From Variovorax sp. UMC13 (lineage in GTDB: Bacteria; Pseudomonadota; Gammaproteobacteria; Burkholderiales; Burkholderiaceae_C): a stretch of 64,000 nt of DNA. The notes below the pieces were generated by a model. The model had not been told where the DNA came from. It was given only the letters and a program-made list of their open reading frames with translations, and did not search any database. Positions 11,980-20,162 of this stretch are shown piece after piece. A program made the position numbers and the translations under genes. The first letter of the stretch is position 1. Each line of letters begins with the position of its first letter. The stretch is taken from NCBI RefSeq assembly GCF_014170375.1, contig NZ_LZZW01000025.1, forward strand, positions 62,001-126,000. Reading direction: 5' to 3'.

Positions 11980-13802
11980 GTACCCAAAAGCAAATTCGCA
12001 ATATCGCCATCATTGCCCACGTGGACCATGGCAAGACCACCATGGTGGACCAGCTGCTGCGCCAGTCCGGCACCTTCGCCGAGCACGAGAAGGTCGTCGA
12101 CACGGTGATGGACAACAACGCCATCGAAAAGGAACGTGGCATCACGATCCTGGCCAAGAACTGCGCCGTGACCTGGGAAGGCACGCACATCAACATCGTC
12201 GACACCCCCGGTCACGCGGACTTCGGCGGTGAAGTCGAACGCGCCCTGTCGATGGTCGACGGCGTGGTGCTGCTGATCGACGCGCAGGAAGGCCCGATGC
12301 CGCAGACGCGCTTCGTGACCAAGAAGGCGCTGGCCCTGGGCCTGAAGCCGATCCTGGTGGTGAACAAGGTCGACAAGCCGGGTGCCAACCCCGACAAGGT
12401 GGTCAATGCCGCCTTCGACCTGTTCGACAAGCTCGGCGCGACCGACGAACAGCTCGACTTCCCGGTGGTGTATGCCTCCGGCATCAACGGCTGGTCGTCG
12501 CTCGAAGAGGGTGCCGCCGGCGAGCAGTGGGGCCCCGACATGTCGGCCCTGTTCAACACCATCCTGAAGCATGTGCCGTCGCAGAAGGGTGATCCCGCCG
12601 CGCCGCTGCAGCTGCAGATCTCCGCGCTGGACTTCTCGACCTTCGTCGGCCGCATCGGCGTGGGCCGCATCAGCCAGGGCACGCTCAAGCCCATGACGGA
12701 CGTGGTCGTGATGGAAGGCCCGGACGGCAAGGCCATCAAGGGCCGGGTCAACCAGGTGCTGACCTTCCAGGGCCTGGACCGCGTGCAGTCGACCGAAGCC
12801 GGCCCCGGCGAGATCGTGCTGATCAACGGCATCGCCGACATCGGCATCGGCGTCACCGTGACCGACAAGGACACGCCCGCGCCGCTGCCCATGCTCAAGG
12901 TCGACGAACCGACCCTGACCATGAACTTCTGCGTCAACACCAGCCCGCTGGCCGGCCGCGAAGGCAAGTTCGTGACCAGCCGCCAGATCTGGGACCGCCT
13001 GCAGAAGGAACTGCAGCACAACGTGGCGCTGCGCGTGAACGAGACCGACGAAGAAGGCATCTTCGAAGTCATGGGCCGCGGCGAACTGCACCTGACCATC
13101 CTGCTGGAAAACATGCGTCGCGAAGGCTATGAAATGGCCGTGTCGAAGCCGCGCGTGGTGTTCCGCGACGTCGACGGTGAAAAGCACGAGCCGATCGAGC
13201 TGGTCACGGCCGACATCGAGGAAGGCCACCAGGGCGGCGTGATGCAGGCACTGGGCGAGCGCAAGGGCGAACTGGTCAACATGGAACCGGACGGCCGTGG
13301 CCGCGTGCGCCTCGAGTACCGCATTCCGGCGCGGGGCCTGATCGGCTTCACCAACGAATTCCTGAACCTGACGCGCGGCTCGGGCCTGATCAGCAACATC
13401 TTCGACAGCTACGAGCCGCACAAGGGCGACATCGGCGGCCGCAAGCAGGGCGTGCTGATCTCGATGGACGACGGTGAAATCTTCACCTACGCCCTGGGCA
13501 AGCTGGACGACCGCGGCCGCATGTTCGTCAAGGCGAACGATCCGGTGTACGAAGGCATGATCGTCGGCATCCACAGCCGCGACAACGACCTGGTGGTCAA
13601 CGCCACCCGCACCAAGCAGCTGACCAACTTCCGAGTCTCGGGCAAGGAAGACGCGATCAAGATCACGCCCCCGATCGAACTCACGCTGGAATATGGCGTG
13701 GAATTCATCGAGGACGACGAACTGGTCGAAATCACGCCCAAGAGCGTGCGCCTGCGCAAGCGCCACCTCAAGGAAAGCGACCGCAAGCGCGCCAGCCGCT
13801 GA
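11976..13802 (+). CDS. typA: Translational GTPase TypA/BipA
   Basis: 608 residues, the full length for the family. G motifs: AHVDHGKT (about 14-21), RGITI, DTPGHADF and NKVDKPGA, followed by EF-G-like domains and the BipA-specific C-terminal domain. It binds ribosomes and supports 50S assembly and growth in cold or stress. The ATG overlaps the truB stop. About 27 nt separate it from the next gene. Confidence 0.96.
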   Translation: MSTQKQIRNIAIIAHVDHGKTTMVDQLLRQSGTFAEHEKVVDTVMDNNAIEKERGITILAKNCAVTWEGTHINIVDTPGHADFGGEVERALSMVDGVVLLIDAQEGPMPQTRFVTKKALALGLKPILVVNKVDKPGANPDKVVNAAFDLFDKLGATDEQLDFPVVYASGINGWSSLEEGAAGEQWGPDMSALFNTILKHVPSQKGDPAAPLQLQISALDFSTFVGRIGVGRISQGTLKPMTDVVVMEGPDGKAIKGRVNQVLTFQGLDRVQSTEAGPGEIVLINGIADIGIGVTVTDKDTPAPLPMLKVDEPTLTMNFCVNTSPLAGREGKFVTSRQIWDRLQKELQHNVALRVNETDEEGIFEVMGRGELHLTILLENMRREGYEMAVSKPRVVFRDVDGEKHEPIELVTADIEEGHQGGVMQALGERKGELVNMEPDGRGRVRLEYRIPARGLIGFTNEFLNLTRGSGLISNIFDSYEPHKGDIGGRKQGVLISMDDGEIFTYALGKLDDRGRMFVKANDPVYEGMIVGIHSRDNDLVVNATRTKQLTNFRVSGKEDAIKITPPIELTLEYGVEFIEDDELVEITPKSVRLRKRHLKESDRKRASR

Positions 13803-13829
13803 TCGGCCAGCCCGTCACCAGGGTCCACC

Positions 13830-14729
13830 TTGCTGCGGCTCACCCACGGGTTGGCGGTCTGGCTCATGGTCGGCGTGACCCTGATGTGGGCCACGGCCGG
13901 CGTGGTGACGCGCCACCTCGAGCATGCGCGCAGCTTCGAGGTGACCTTCTGGCGCAGCGCCTTCATGGCGCTCGCCCTGCTGGTGATCCTGCCGCTGTGG
14001 CGCGGGCGCGCCGTGCTCTCCACGGTCCGCCACGGCGGGCGCGCGCTGTGGGCCTCGGGCCTGTGCTGGAGCATCATGTTCACCGCCTTCATGATGGCGC
14101 TGACGCTCACCAGCACGGCCGACGTGCTGGTCACCATGGCGGTCGGGCCGCTGCTCACCGCGCTGGCCGCACGGCTCTTCATCGGGCATCGCCTGCCTGA
14201 GCGCACCTGGTGGGCGATCGCGGTGGCCGGCTTGGGCATCGCCTGGATGTACGGCAGCCAGATGGGCGCGGGCCAGTGGCTCGGCACGCTGGTCGCGCTC
14301 TGCGTGCCGGTGGCGGCCGCGGCCAACTGGACCGTGGTGCAGCATGCCCACGCCCAGGGTCACGACGTCGACCTGGTGCCCGCGGTGCTGATCGGTGCCC
14401 TGATCTCGGCGCTGGTCACGCTGCCGCTGGCCTGGCCCCTGCGCGCTTCGCTGCACGACCTCGGTCTGCTGGCCTTCCTGGGGCTGTTCCAGCTCGCGAT
14501 CCCCTGCGTGCTGTCGCTGGCCTGCGCGCGTGCGCTGACGGCGCCGGAGATGGCCTTGCTGGGGCTGCTCGAGGTGATCTTCGGCATCGCGCTGGCGTGG
14601 ATCGGCGCCGGCGAGGAGCCCGCGGCCAGCGTGCTGTTCGGCGGCCTGCTCGTGATCGGCGCGCTGGTGGCCAACGAGCTGCTCGGGTTGCGCGAGCGAC
14701 AGGCGAGATGGCGCCCTCTGCGTCCATAA
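13830..14729 (+). CDS. DMT superfamily (EamA-type) transporter
   Basis: 299 residues with about ten hydrophobic segments arranged as two EamA repeats, typical of drug/metabolite exporters. The first repeat begins LMWATAGVVTRHLE. The TTG at 13830 is chosen for the AGGG about 7 nt before it; ATG 13866 is an alternative that would cut into the first segment. Substrate is unknown. The gene ends in a strong bidirectional hairpin shared with the convergent lipoprotein gene. Confidence 0.8.
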   Translation: MLRLTHGLAVWLMVGVTLMWATAGVVTRHLEHARSFEVTFWRSAFMALALLVILPLWRGRAVLSTVRHGGRALWASGLCWSIMFTAFMMALTLTSTADVLVTMAVGPLLTALAARLFIGHRLPERTWWAIAVAGLGIAWMYGSQMGAGQWLGTLVALCVPVAAAANWTVVQHAHAQGHDVDLVPAVLIGALISALVTLPLAWPLRASLHDLGLLAFLGLFQLAIPCVLSLACARALTAPEMALLGLLEVIFGIALAWIGAGEEPAASVLFGGLLVIGALVANELLGLRERQARWRPLRP

Positions 14730-14731
14730 AA

Positions 14732-14753
14732 AAAGCCGGCGGATGCCGGCTTT
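14732..14753. terminator. Bidirectional intrinsic terminator
   Basis: Stem AAAGCCGGC / GCCGGCTTT with a GGAT loop, flanked by As on one side and Ts on the other. It serves the convergent DMT transporter (+) and lipoprotein (-) genes. Confidence 0.85.
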
Positions 14754-14775
14754 CTCATTGGCGATCGCGTGCCGC

Positions 14776-15162
14776 TCAGGGGCGCGCGAGCTTCCAGACG
14801 CCGCCGACGCCGTCGCCCGTGCGATCACCGGCCTTGCCGTCCTTCGACCAGTAGTAGAGCGGGGCACCCTTGTAGGCCCATTGCTTCTTGCCGTCGTCAC
14901 GCACCACCACGCTGTAGTCGCCCATGGGACGGGCCGCCTCCGGGGCATCCAGCGCGGGCCAGTTGGTGATGCAGGGGCCGTTGCAGGCCGACTTGCCGCT
15001 GCCCACGGTGTCACGCGAGAAGGTGTAGAGGCTCATGCCGTTCGGTCCGACCAGCACGCCATCCGCGGTGCGCGTGGGCGTGTCGGCCGCCATCTTGGGG
15101 GCCATGCCGCCGCAGCCGGCGAGCAGGGCCGCGGCCAGAAGGGATGCGCTGAACAGTTTCAT
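14776..15162 (-). CDS. Secreted lipoprotein with Yx(F/W)xxD-type repeats (COG4315 family)
   Basis: 128 residues. An N-terminal lipoprotein signal (KLFSASLLAAALLAGCGG, lipobox LLAGC) is followed by two repeats containing SLYTFSRD and PLYYWSKD, the signature of the COG4315 repeat family, whose function is unknown. The start follows an AAGGAGAA ribosome-binding site on the minus strand. It lies downstream of an ECF sigma/anti-sigma pair and is probably co-transcribed with it or part of its target set. Expected in the periplasm or outer membrane. Confidence 0.85.
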   Translation of the reverse strand: MKLFSASLLAAALLAGCGGMAPKMAADTPTRTADGVLVGPNGMSLYTFSRDTVGSGKSACNGPCITNWPALDAPEAARPMGDYSVVVRDDGKKQWAYKGAPLYYWSKDGKAGDRTGDGVGGVWKLARP

Positions 15163-15217
15163 GGAGTTTTCTCCTTGGGTTAAAAAAACGTGTGACGGAT
15201 CGGGCCAGGCGTCGGCA

Positions 15218-15928
15218 TCACAGCTGACGGTACACCACCGTTGCCAGACGCAGCAAGGATTCGCGCGGCAAGGGGCCCGCCAGGGCATAGCCGAAGCCGC
15301 CTTCGATCCAATAGAAACTGGGCACGGGGCCCTCGGCCGAGAAGCGGAAGGCCGATTCGCCGGCCTGGGCCACGGCAGCGCCATCGGTCCTCGCGCCGAG
15401 GTACAGCGTGATGCGCTGGCCGGCCCCGTCTTCGAACATGAACTGTGCACGCGGGCCGGCGTCGCCGGGCAGCAGCCGACCGCCCACCAGCGTGTAGCCC
15501 TCGGCCGACAGGTCGGGCACCTTCAGCGGGCGGTCGAGCCGCCGCGACAGCCACTGCACCAGGTGCTGCTGCTCGGCCGCGGCCACCTCGACCGGATGTC
15601 GCTTCTCCGGCGCGTAGACCGCATGCGCGACGGCGGCCGCGTGGACAAACTCGGGGCCCCGCGGGCCGTGCGCCATGAGCCCGCCATGTGCGCCCGGCGA
15701 CCATTGCCCGCTGGCCAGCCAGCCGGCCCCGAAGGCCAGCAGCAGGCCGGCGGCCATGCCGCCCCAGCGCAGCCAGCGCGCCTGGTCGTTGCGCCGGCGG
15801 TCGGCCCGCTCGGCCGCGGCCAGCAGCGCGGGCGGAATGGGCTCGTCGAGCACGTCGCGGTGCAGCGCGCGCAGCGCGTCGCGCTGCTGGGCCCAGTGCT
15901 TGTCGTCGGAAGGCTTGGCGTGGTTCAT
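15218..15928 (-). CDS. Anti-sigma factor, membrane-anchored
   Basis: 236 residues. A hydrophilic cytoplasmic N-terminus (1-52) precedes a single membrane segment (about 55-75, GGMAAGLLLAFGAGWLA) and a periplasmic domain of ~150 residues. This layout, and its position 16 nt downstream of an ECF sigma gene, fit a regulator that holds the sigma factor at the membrane. No zinc-binding HxxxCxxC motif is visible in the N-terminus, so it is not a classic ZAS anti-sigma factor. The inducing signal is unknown. Confidence 0.75.
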   Translation of the reverse strand: MNHAKPSDDKHWAQQRDALRALHRDVLDEPIPPALLAAAERADRRRNDQARWLRWGGMAAGLLLAFGAGWLASGQWSPGAHGGLMAHGPRGPEFVHAAAVAHAVYAPEKRHPVEVAAAEQQHLVQWLSRRLDRPLKVPDLSAEGYTLVGGRLLPGDAGPRAQFMFEDGAGQRITLYLGARTDGAAVAQAGESAFRFSAEGPVPSFYWIEGGFGYALAGPLPRESLLRLATVVYRQL

Positions 15929-15944
15929 GGGATCGCAGGAGCCC

Positions 15945-16448
15945 TCATTTGAGTCGGCGCAGCCCGGGGCGGGCCGCGGCCGGCGCGGCGCCTTCCATCA
16001 GCTCGTGCAGACGGGCACGCGCGCGCGACAGCCGCGACATTACCGTGCCGACGGGGATGTCGAGCACCAGCGCCACCTGGGCGTACGACAGGTCTTCGAG
16101 CGCGATCAGCAGCAGCACGGCCCGCTGGTCCTCGGGCAGCCGCAGCAGGCAGCGCTGCAGGTCGAGCGTCTTGTCCTGGCTGGTGTCGGCACCGGCCAGG
16201 TCGTGGGCCATCTCGTCGATGTCCAGCGCGCGCGGCGGTGCCCACCGCAGCTGGTTGGCGAACACGTTGTGCATCAGCGTGAACAGCCAGGCCCGCAGGT
16301 CGGTGCCGACGGTCCAGAGCCGCCACTTGAGGCAGGCGCGCTCCAGCGTGTCCTGCACCAGGTCGTCGGCGGCCCAGGCATCGCCCGTCAGCGCGCGCGC
16401 GTAGCGGCGCAGGCTCGGGATGTGGGCGACGAGGGGGCGGGTGTCCAT
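15945..16448 (-). CDS. ECF RNA polymerase sigma factor
   Basis: 167 residues with sigma-70 region 2 (RRYARALTGDAWAADDLVQD, DLRAWLFTLMHNVFAN) and region 4 (LPEDQRAVLLLIALEDLSYAQ) and no region 3, the ECF layout. It would direct RNA polymerase to envelope-stress promoters. A GGAATAAACC element 29 nt upstream of its start suggests autoregulation. The anti-sigma gene follows directly. Confidence 0.9.
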   Translation of the reverse strand: MDTRPLVAHIPSLRRYARALTGDAWAADDLVQDTLERACLKWRLWTVGTDLRAWLFTLMHNVFANQLRWAPPRALDIDEMAHDLAGADTSQDKTLDLQRCLLRLPEDQRAVLLLIALEDLSYAQVALVLDIPVGTVMSRLSRARARLHELMEGAAPAAARPGLRRLK

Positions 16449-16454
16449 GACTAC

Positions 16455-16486
16455 GGGATGAACACCGGCGGCCCCCGGTTTATTCC
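16455..16486 (-). promoter_or_regulatory. ECF-type promoter of the sigma/anti-sigma operon
   Basis: On the minus strand, GGAATAAACC (16477-16486) matches the common -35 type of ECF sigma promoters, with a GTGTTCATC-like -10 region about 16 nt on. It sits between the smpB stop and the sigma ATG. Confidence 0.5.
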
Positions 16487-16496
16487 ATCGTGGCGA

Positions 16497-16973
16497 TCAA
16501 CGGTTGTGCGTTTTCATCGCGCGCTCGACTTCGCGCTTGCCTTCACGGTCCTTGATGGTGTCGCGCTTGTCGTGTTCGGCCTTGCCCTTGGCCAATGCGA
16601 CCTCGCACTTCACCTTGCCGGCCTTCCAGTGCAGGTTGATCGGCACCAGGGTGTAGCCCTTCTGCTCGATCTTGCCGGTCAGGCGGCGGATCTGTTCCTT
16701 GTGCAGCAGCAGCTTCTTGGTGCGCACCGAATCCGGCGTGGTGTGGGTCGAGGCGCTGCGCAGCGGGTTGATCTGCAGGCCGACGATGAACATCTCGCCG
16801 TCGCGGATCACCACGTAGCCGTCGGTCAGCTGGACCTTGCCTTCGCGCAGGGACTTGACTTCCCAGCCCTCGAGCACGAGGCCGGCTTCGAAGCGCTCTT
16901 CGAAGAAATAGTTGTAGGCGGCCTTCTTGTTGTCGGCGATGCGGGAGGAGGTGTCTTGTTTCTTGGTGGCCAT
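16497..16973 (-). CDS. smpB: SsrA-binding protein SmpB
   Basis: 158 residues (E. coli 160). It carries tmRNA to stalled ribosomes in trans-translation. Visible motifs: NKKAAYNYFFEERFEAGLVL near the N-terminus, GWEVKSLREGK, and the basic C-terminal tail (KREVERAMKTHNR) that enters the empty mRNA channel. It is divergent from ratA with a 61-nt gap, the common betaproteobacterial arrangement. The ssrA gene itself was not found in this window. Confidence 0.96.
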   Translation of the reverse strand: MATKKQDTSSRIADNKKAAYNYFFEERFEAGLVLEGWEVKSLREGKVQLTDGYVVIRDGEMFIVGLQINPLRSASTHTTPDSVRTKKLLLHKEQIRRLTGKIEQKGYTLVPINLHWKAGKVKCEVALAKGKAEHDKRDTIKDREGKREVERAMKTHNR

Positions 16974-17004
16974 GGCGGTCTCATTTGGGGTCGCATGGCC
17001 TCAA

Positions 17005-17010
17005 TACAAT
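17005..17010 (+). promoter_or_regulatory. -10 element upstream of ratA
   Basis: TACAAT in the 61-nt gap between smpB and ratA, giving a start near 17017 and a leader of about 18 nt. No clear -35. Confidence 0.4.
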
Positions 17011-17034
17011 CGAAACGCACACACCCTCGATTCT

Positions 17035-17481
17035 ATGAAAACCGTTCACAAGTCCGTCCTCATCTGGTACAGCGCCGAGGAGATGTATGCCCTGGTCACC
17101 GATGTGGCGAAGTATCCCGAGTTTTTGCCCTGGTGCGACCGCTCGCGGATCGTCGAGGAAGACGAGGCCGGCATGACCGCCGAAGTCGGCCTGGCCTTCG
17201 GCGGCATGCACCAGCACTTCACGACGCGCAACACCCATGTGCCCGGCCGCGAGGTACGGCTGAAGCTGGTCGACGGCCCTTTCTCCAACCTCGACGGCAC
17301 CTGGAAATTCAACCCCGTGGGCGCCCAGGGCGAGCGCGCCTGCCGCGTCGAACTGGACCTGAGCTACGGCTTCAGCAACTTCGCGCTGCAGGCGCTGGTC
17401 GGCCCGGTGTTCGACAAGGTCGCCTCCACCCTGGTCGAGGCCTTCGTCAAGCGCGCCGAACAGGTCTACGGCAAGGCCTGA
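17035..17481 (+). CDS. ratA: RatA-type START/SRPBCC domain protein
   Basis: 148 residues. It shows the family opening (KTVHKSVLIWYSAEEMYALV) and the conserved YPEFLPWCDRSR stretch of the RatA/CoQ10-binding SRPBCC family. Members have been linked both to coenzyme Q binding and to inhibition of 70S association. ATG 17035 is chosen because the frame upstream overlaps smpB on the other strand. rnfH follows after 2 nt; ratA-rnfH is a conserved pair. Confidence 0.9.
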   Translation: MKTVHKSVLIWYSAEEMYALVTDVAKYPEFLPWCDRSRIVEEDEAGMTAEVGLAFGGMHQHFTTRNTHVPGREVRLKLVDGPFSNLDGTWKFNPVGAQGERACRVELDLSYGFSNFALQALVGPVFDKVASTLVEAFVKRAEQVYGKA

Positions 17482-17483
17482 AG

Positions 17484-17801
17484 ATGCAGATCACGCTGGT
17501 GTGCGCCACCGCGCCGCGCGCCGCGATCGAGCAGGTGCTGACGCTGCCCGAGGGCACCACTGTCGACGACGCCATGGCCACCGGCGCGCTGCCGGGCCTC
17601 GATCGCAACCGCTTCACGCCCGGCGTCTGGGGCCGCGCGGTCGAGGGTGGGCATGTGCTGAAGGACGGCGACCGCCTCGAGTGGTGCCGCGCCCTGACGG
17701 TCGACCCCAAGGTGGCGCGGCGCGAACGCTTCCAGCAGCAGGGCGCCCGCGGCACCGGGTTGTTCGCGCGCCGTCGCGAGGGCGGCAAGCAGGGCTATTG
17801 A
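17484..17801 (+). CDS. rnfH: RnfH family ubiquitin-like protein
   Basis: 105 residues with a beta-grasp fold pattern: QITLVCATAPRA, LPEGTTVDDAM, GVWGRAVEGGHVLKDGDRLEWCRAL, and the conserved VDPKVARRERF near the end. Members have unknown function and are named for association with Rnf in some species; here it is paired with ratA as in E. coli. It ends in a basic tail. Confidence 0.9.
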   Translation: MQITLVCATAPRAAIEQVLTLPEGTTVDDAMATGALPGLDRNRFTPGVWGRAVEGGHVLKDGDRLEWCRALTVDPKVARRERFQQQGARGTGLFARRREGGKQGY

Positions 17802-17823
17802 GCCTGGCGCGCGGCCACCTCGG

Positions 17824-18339
17824 CTATTTGCAATCGCTGTCGATAACCGACTGCAGGCGCTGCTGCTCCGCCGCACGGGCCTTGTCGTCCATGATCTCGC
17901 GCTCGCCCTGGGCATTGACGCGCGCGACGCGGATGCCGCTGTCCATGGTGGCCTTGCCCTGACGGGCGCGGCCGCAGTTGTCGGCCCGGGTCTTGGCGAG
18001 TTTCTGCGCTTCAGCCGCCTGCTTGGCCTTCTCTGCCTCCTCGGCCTTGCGGGCCTTCTCCTCGAGCTCCTTGTCGACGCCCGAGGGCTTGGGGCCGCTG
18101 GCCGTCGACGGGGGGAGTGGGGAGGGCGCGGCGTCGGGCGTCTCGGCTGCCGGCGACGCCGCGTGGCGCGCCACCGGTGCGCCGGGGCGGCGCACGATGT
18201 TCTTGTCGGGGATCTCAGGCGGCGGGGCCTGGTCGCTGAAAACCTTCCGGCCGTCCTTGTCGACCCACTGCCATTGCGCCGCCGCCGCCAGCGGCATGGC
18301 ACACAGACACCCCAGAACCAGCCATTGCACGATTTTCAT
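17824..18339 (-). CDS. DUF4124 domain periplasmic protein
   Basis: 171 residues. A signal peptide (VQWLVLGCLCAMPLAAAAQ) is followed by the short DUF4124 domain (QWQWVDKDGRKVFSDQAPPP), a low-complexity Ala/Pro linker and a charged coiled-coil region (EKARKAEEAEKAKQAAEAQK). The DUF4124 module is common in betaproteobacterial envelope proteins and has no assigned activity. Transcribed toward rnfH. Confidence 0.85.
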   Translation of the reverse strand: MKIVQWLVLGCLCAMPLAAAAQWQWVDKDGRKVFSDQAPPPEIPDKNIVRRPGAPVARHAASPAAETPDAAPSPLPPSTASGPKPSGVDKELEEKARKAEEAEKAKQAAEAQKLAKTRADNCGRARQGKATMDSGIRVARVNAQGEREIMDDKARAAEQQRLQSVIDSDCK

Positions 18340-18395
18340 GAGCGGCAGTTTAGCGCCGCCTTACGTTTTGCAATACCTTGGCGCCGGGCGGGGGG

Positions 18396-18659
18396 TCAGC
18401 GGCCCTTGGCGCGGCCGGAGAGGAAGTCCAGGAAGGCCAGCCCGAGCGCGGCCACGAGCAGCAGCAGGCTGGCGTGGAAGGTGCCGAAGGGATGGGCGTG
18501 AAGGCGTCCGTCGGCCGTCGAGGCGCTCATGTCGAGCAGCCCGAAGACCGCCAGGAAGCCCAGCCCCAGCGCCAGGGCAAAGGCCCACCCCCAATGAAAA
18601 TGCCACCGTCTCGCGGCGCGACCCGTGCGGCGCCGCGCGCTCGTTTCCTGCTTCTTCAT
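18396..18659 (-). CDS. Small inner-membrane protein, function unknown
   Basis: 87 residues. A basic N-terminus (MKKQETSARRRTGRAARR) is followed by two hydrophobic segments (WAFALALGLGFLAVFGLL and FHASLLLLVAALGLAFLDFL) joined by a short polar loop. I do not recognise the family. The frame is open upstream into the cupin gene, but ATG 18659 gives a normal positive-inside topology. Confidence 0.55.
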   Translation of the reverse strand: MKKQETSARRRTGRAARRWHFHWGWAFALALGLGFLAVFGLLDMSASTADGRLHAHPFGTFHASLLLLVAALGLAFLDFLSGRAKGR

Positions 18660-18775
18660 GATGATTCCATCCCTGTACGGATCGATGCGGCCGGTGCCGC
18701 CAAGGGCGGCCGGAGCCTGCGCTTCTTCCAGCCGCCGAAGCGGCATGTCTGGCGCACCGGGCACCAGCGTCGGAT

Positions 18776-19270
18776 TCACTTGCTGGCGACGGGCGTCGGC
18801 ACCAGGTCGAAGTGGTCGTTCTGGTACTGGAACAGCACGCAGTTGGCGCCCGGCTCGCAGCCGCTGAAGTGCGGCAGCTTGCCCGGGATGTAGTAGTACG
18901 ACCCGGCCGGGTACTGCACCTTCTTGCCGTCCTCGAAGATCGCGTAGAACACGCCGCTCAGCACCACCGTGGGCAAGGCCTGGGTGTGGAAATGGTGCGG
19001 GTTGTTCGCGCCGGCCGGGAATTCGACGAAGGCTTCGTAGGGCCCCTTGCCGATGATGTCGCCGCGCACGTTGGCCGCACGGACGCCGCCCGTGCCGGGG
19101 ACTTCGCGCCACTTCAGGTCCTTGGCGGGCAGCGACACCAGCGCTTCGGACGCGGCCGCCTTGCCGGCCTCCTTCTTCGCTGCGGGCGTGGTGGCCCAGG
19201 CCGATGCGGTGACGCCGGCGACAGCGGCGAGCGACAGGGCGCCGATCAGGTACTTGAATTGCTTCTTCAT
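18776..19270 (-). CDS. Secreted cupin-domain protein
   Basis: 164 residues. A Sec signal peptide (KQFKYLIGALSLAAVAG...ASAWA) precedes a single cupin barrel with NPHHFHTQALPTVVLSG as metal-site motif 1 and GSYYYIPGKLPH as motif 2. The histidines suggest a bound metal, but substrate and activity are unknown; it is close to DUF4437-like periplasmic cupins. ATG 19270 has an AAGGAGAAACC ribosome-binding site. The longer open frame upstream is a shadow of the hydrolase gene. Confidence 0.8.
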   Translation of the reverse strand: MKKQFKYLIGALSLAAVAGVTASAWATTPAAKKEAGKAAASEALVSLPAKDLKWREVPGTGGVRAANVRGDIIGKGPYEAFVEFPAGANNPHHFHTQALPTVVLSGVFYAIFEDGKKVQYPAGSYYYIPGKLPHFSGCEPGANCVLFQYQNDHFDLVPTPVASK

Positions 19271-19335
19271 GGTTTCTCCTTGGTGTGACAGCAAAAAAAC
19301 GGGGCGGCCGGGCGGCCCGGCCGGCATGCGAAGGC

Positions 19336-19950
19336 TCAGGCCTCGATGGGCAGGCCCAGGATGTCGGCGGTGGTGCGGATCTCGGCCACCACGTCCGACA
19401 CGCCGCGCAGCGCCGCGCGGTGCAGGTCCTGGTGCCGGAGCACGCCGCCGTCCTCGAGGTCCAGGTCGCGGGTCGCGCAGGCGTCGCTGACGATGATGCT
19501 GTGGTAGCCGCGCGGCGCCGCGTCGAAGGCGGTGGCGGACACGCACATGTGCGTCATGAGGCCGGTGATGAGCAGGGTCTTGATGCCGCGCGCCTCCAGG
19601 TGCGCCTGCAGGTCGGTGCCCGCGAAGGCACTGGGCGTGGGCTTCTGCAGCACCACATGGTGCGGGGCAGGGCGGATCAGCGGATGGATCTCGAAGCCGG
19701 GACTGCCCTCGGCGAAGATCGGGCTGTCCGCCGGCGCGATGTGCTGGGCATGGAGCACCGGGATGCCGTGTTCGTCCGCCAGGTCCACCAGGCGCGTGGC
19801 CTGGCGCAGGGCGGCCATGCCGTCGGGGATGGGCATCCGGCCCTCGAAATATTCGTTCTGGAAGTCGATGACGACCAGGGCCGTCGTGGTGGGATCGAGC
19901 CGCGTGGTGGCGGTGGCGCCAGTGATCTGGCGGATGCTGGGGTGCTTCAT
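19336..19950 (-). CDS. Isochorismatase-like cysteine hydrolase
   Basis: 204 residues. The Asp-Lys-Cys triad is visible: D in TALVVIDFQNEYF, K in VVLQKPTPSAF, and C in LITGLMTHMCVSATAF, with the family cis-peptide position before the cysteine. Such enzymes hydrolyse amides, ureas or vinyl ethers; the substrate here is unknown. ATG 19950 is preferred; the upstream extension overlaps the guaB promoter region. Probably transcribed before the cupin gene. Confidence 0.87.
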   Translation of the reverse strand: MKHPSIRQITGATATTRLDPTTTALVVIDFQNEYFEGRMPIPDGMAALRQATRLVDLADEHGIPVLHAQHIAPADSPIFAEGSPGFEIHPLIRPAPHHVVLQKPTPSAFAGTDLQAHLEARGIKTLLITGLMTHMCVSATAFDAAPRGYHSIIVSDACATRDLDLEDGGVLRHQDLHRAALRGVSDVVAEIRTTADILGLPIEA

Positions 19951-20135
19951 GAGCGGGTGCCTTGTGCTGAATGTGTGACGGGTTGAAGCGTAAAAGAGCC
20001 CGGCGCCGCGCGATAGCCGTCCAGCGGCACAAGATTTGTGCAGATCGCGCACCGCAGTGACCTTTCGCGCGCTTCGCGGGGTTCGTTGCCGCAGGGACAC
20101 TGCAACGGCGCGAGCGGTGTAGGCCGATGCCTCGC

Positions 20136-20141
20136 TACAAT
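20136..20141 (+). promoter_or_regulatory. -10 element of guaB
   Basis: TACAAT at 20136-20141 with a GGAG ribosome-binding site at 20151, giving a short leader of about 14 nt. The -35 is weak. The rest of the 212-nt gap to the isochorismatase gene shows nothing else recognisable. Confidence 0.5.
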
Positions 20142-20162
20142 TCGTCTTTTGGAGCCTTCCCC

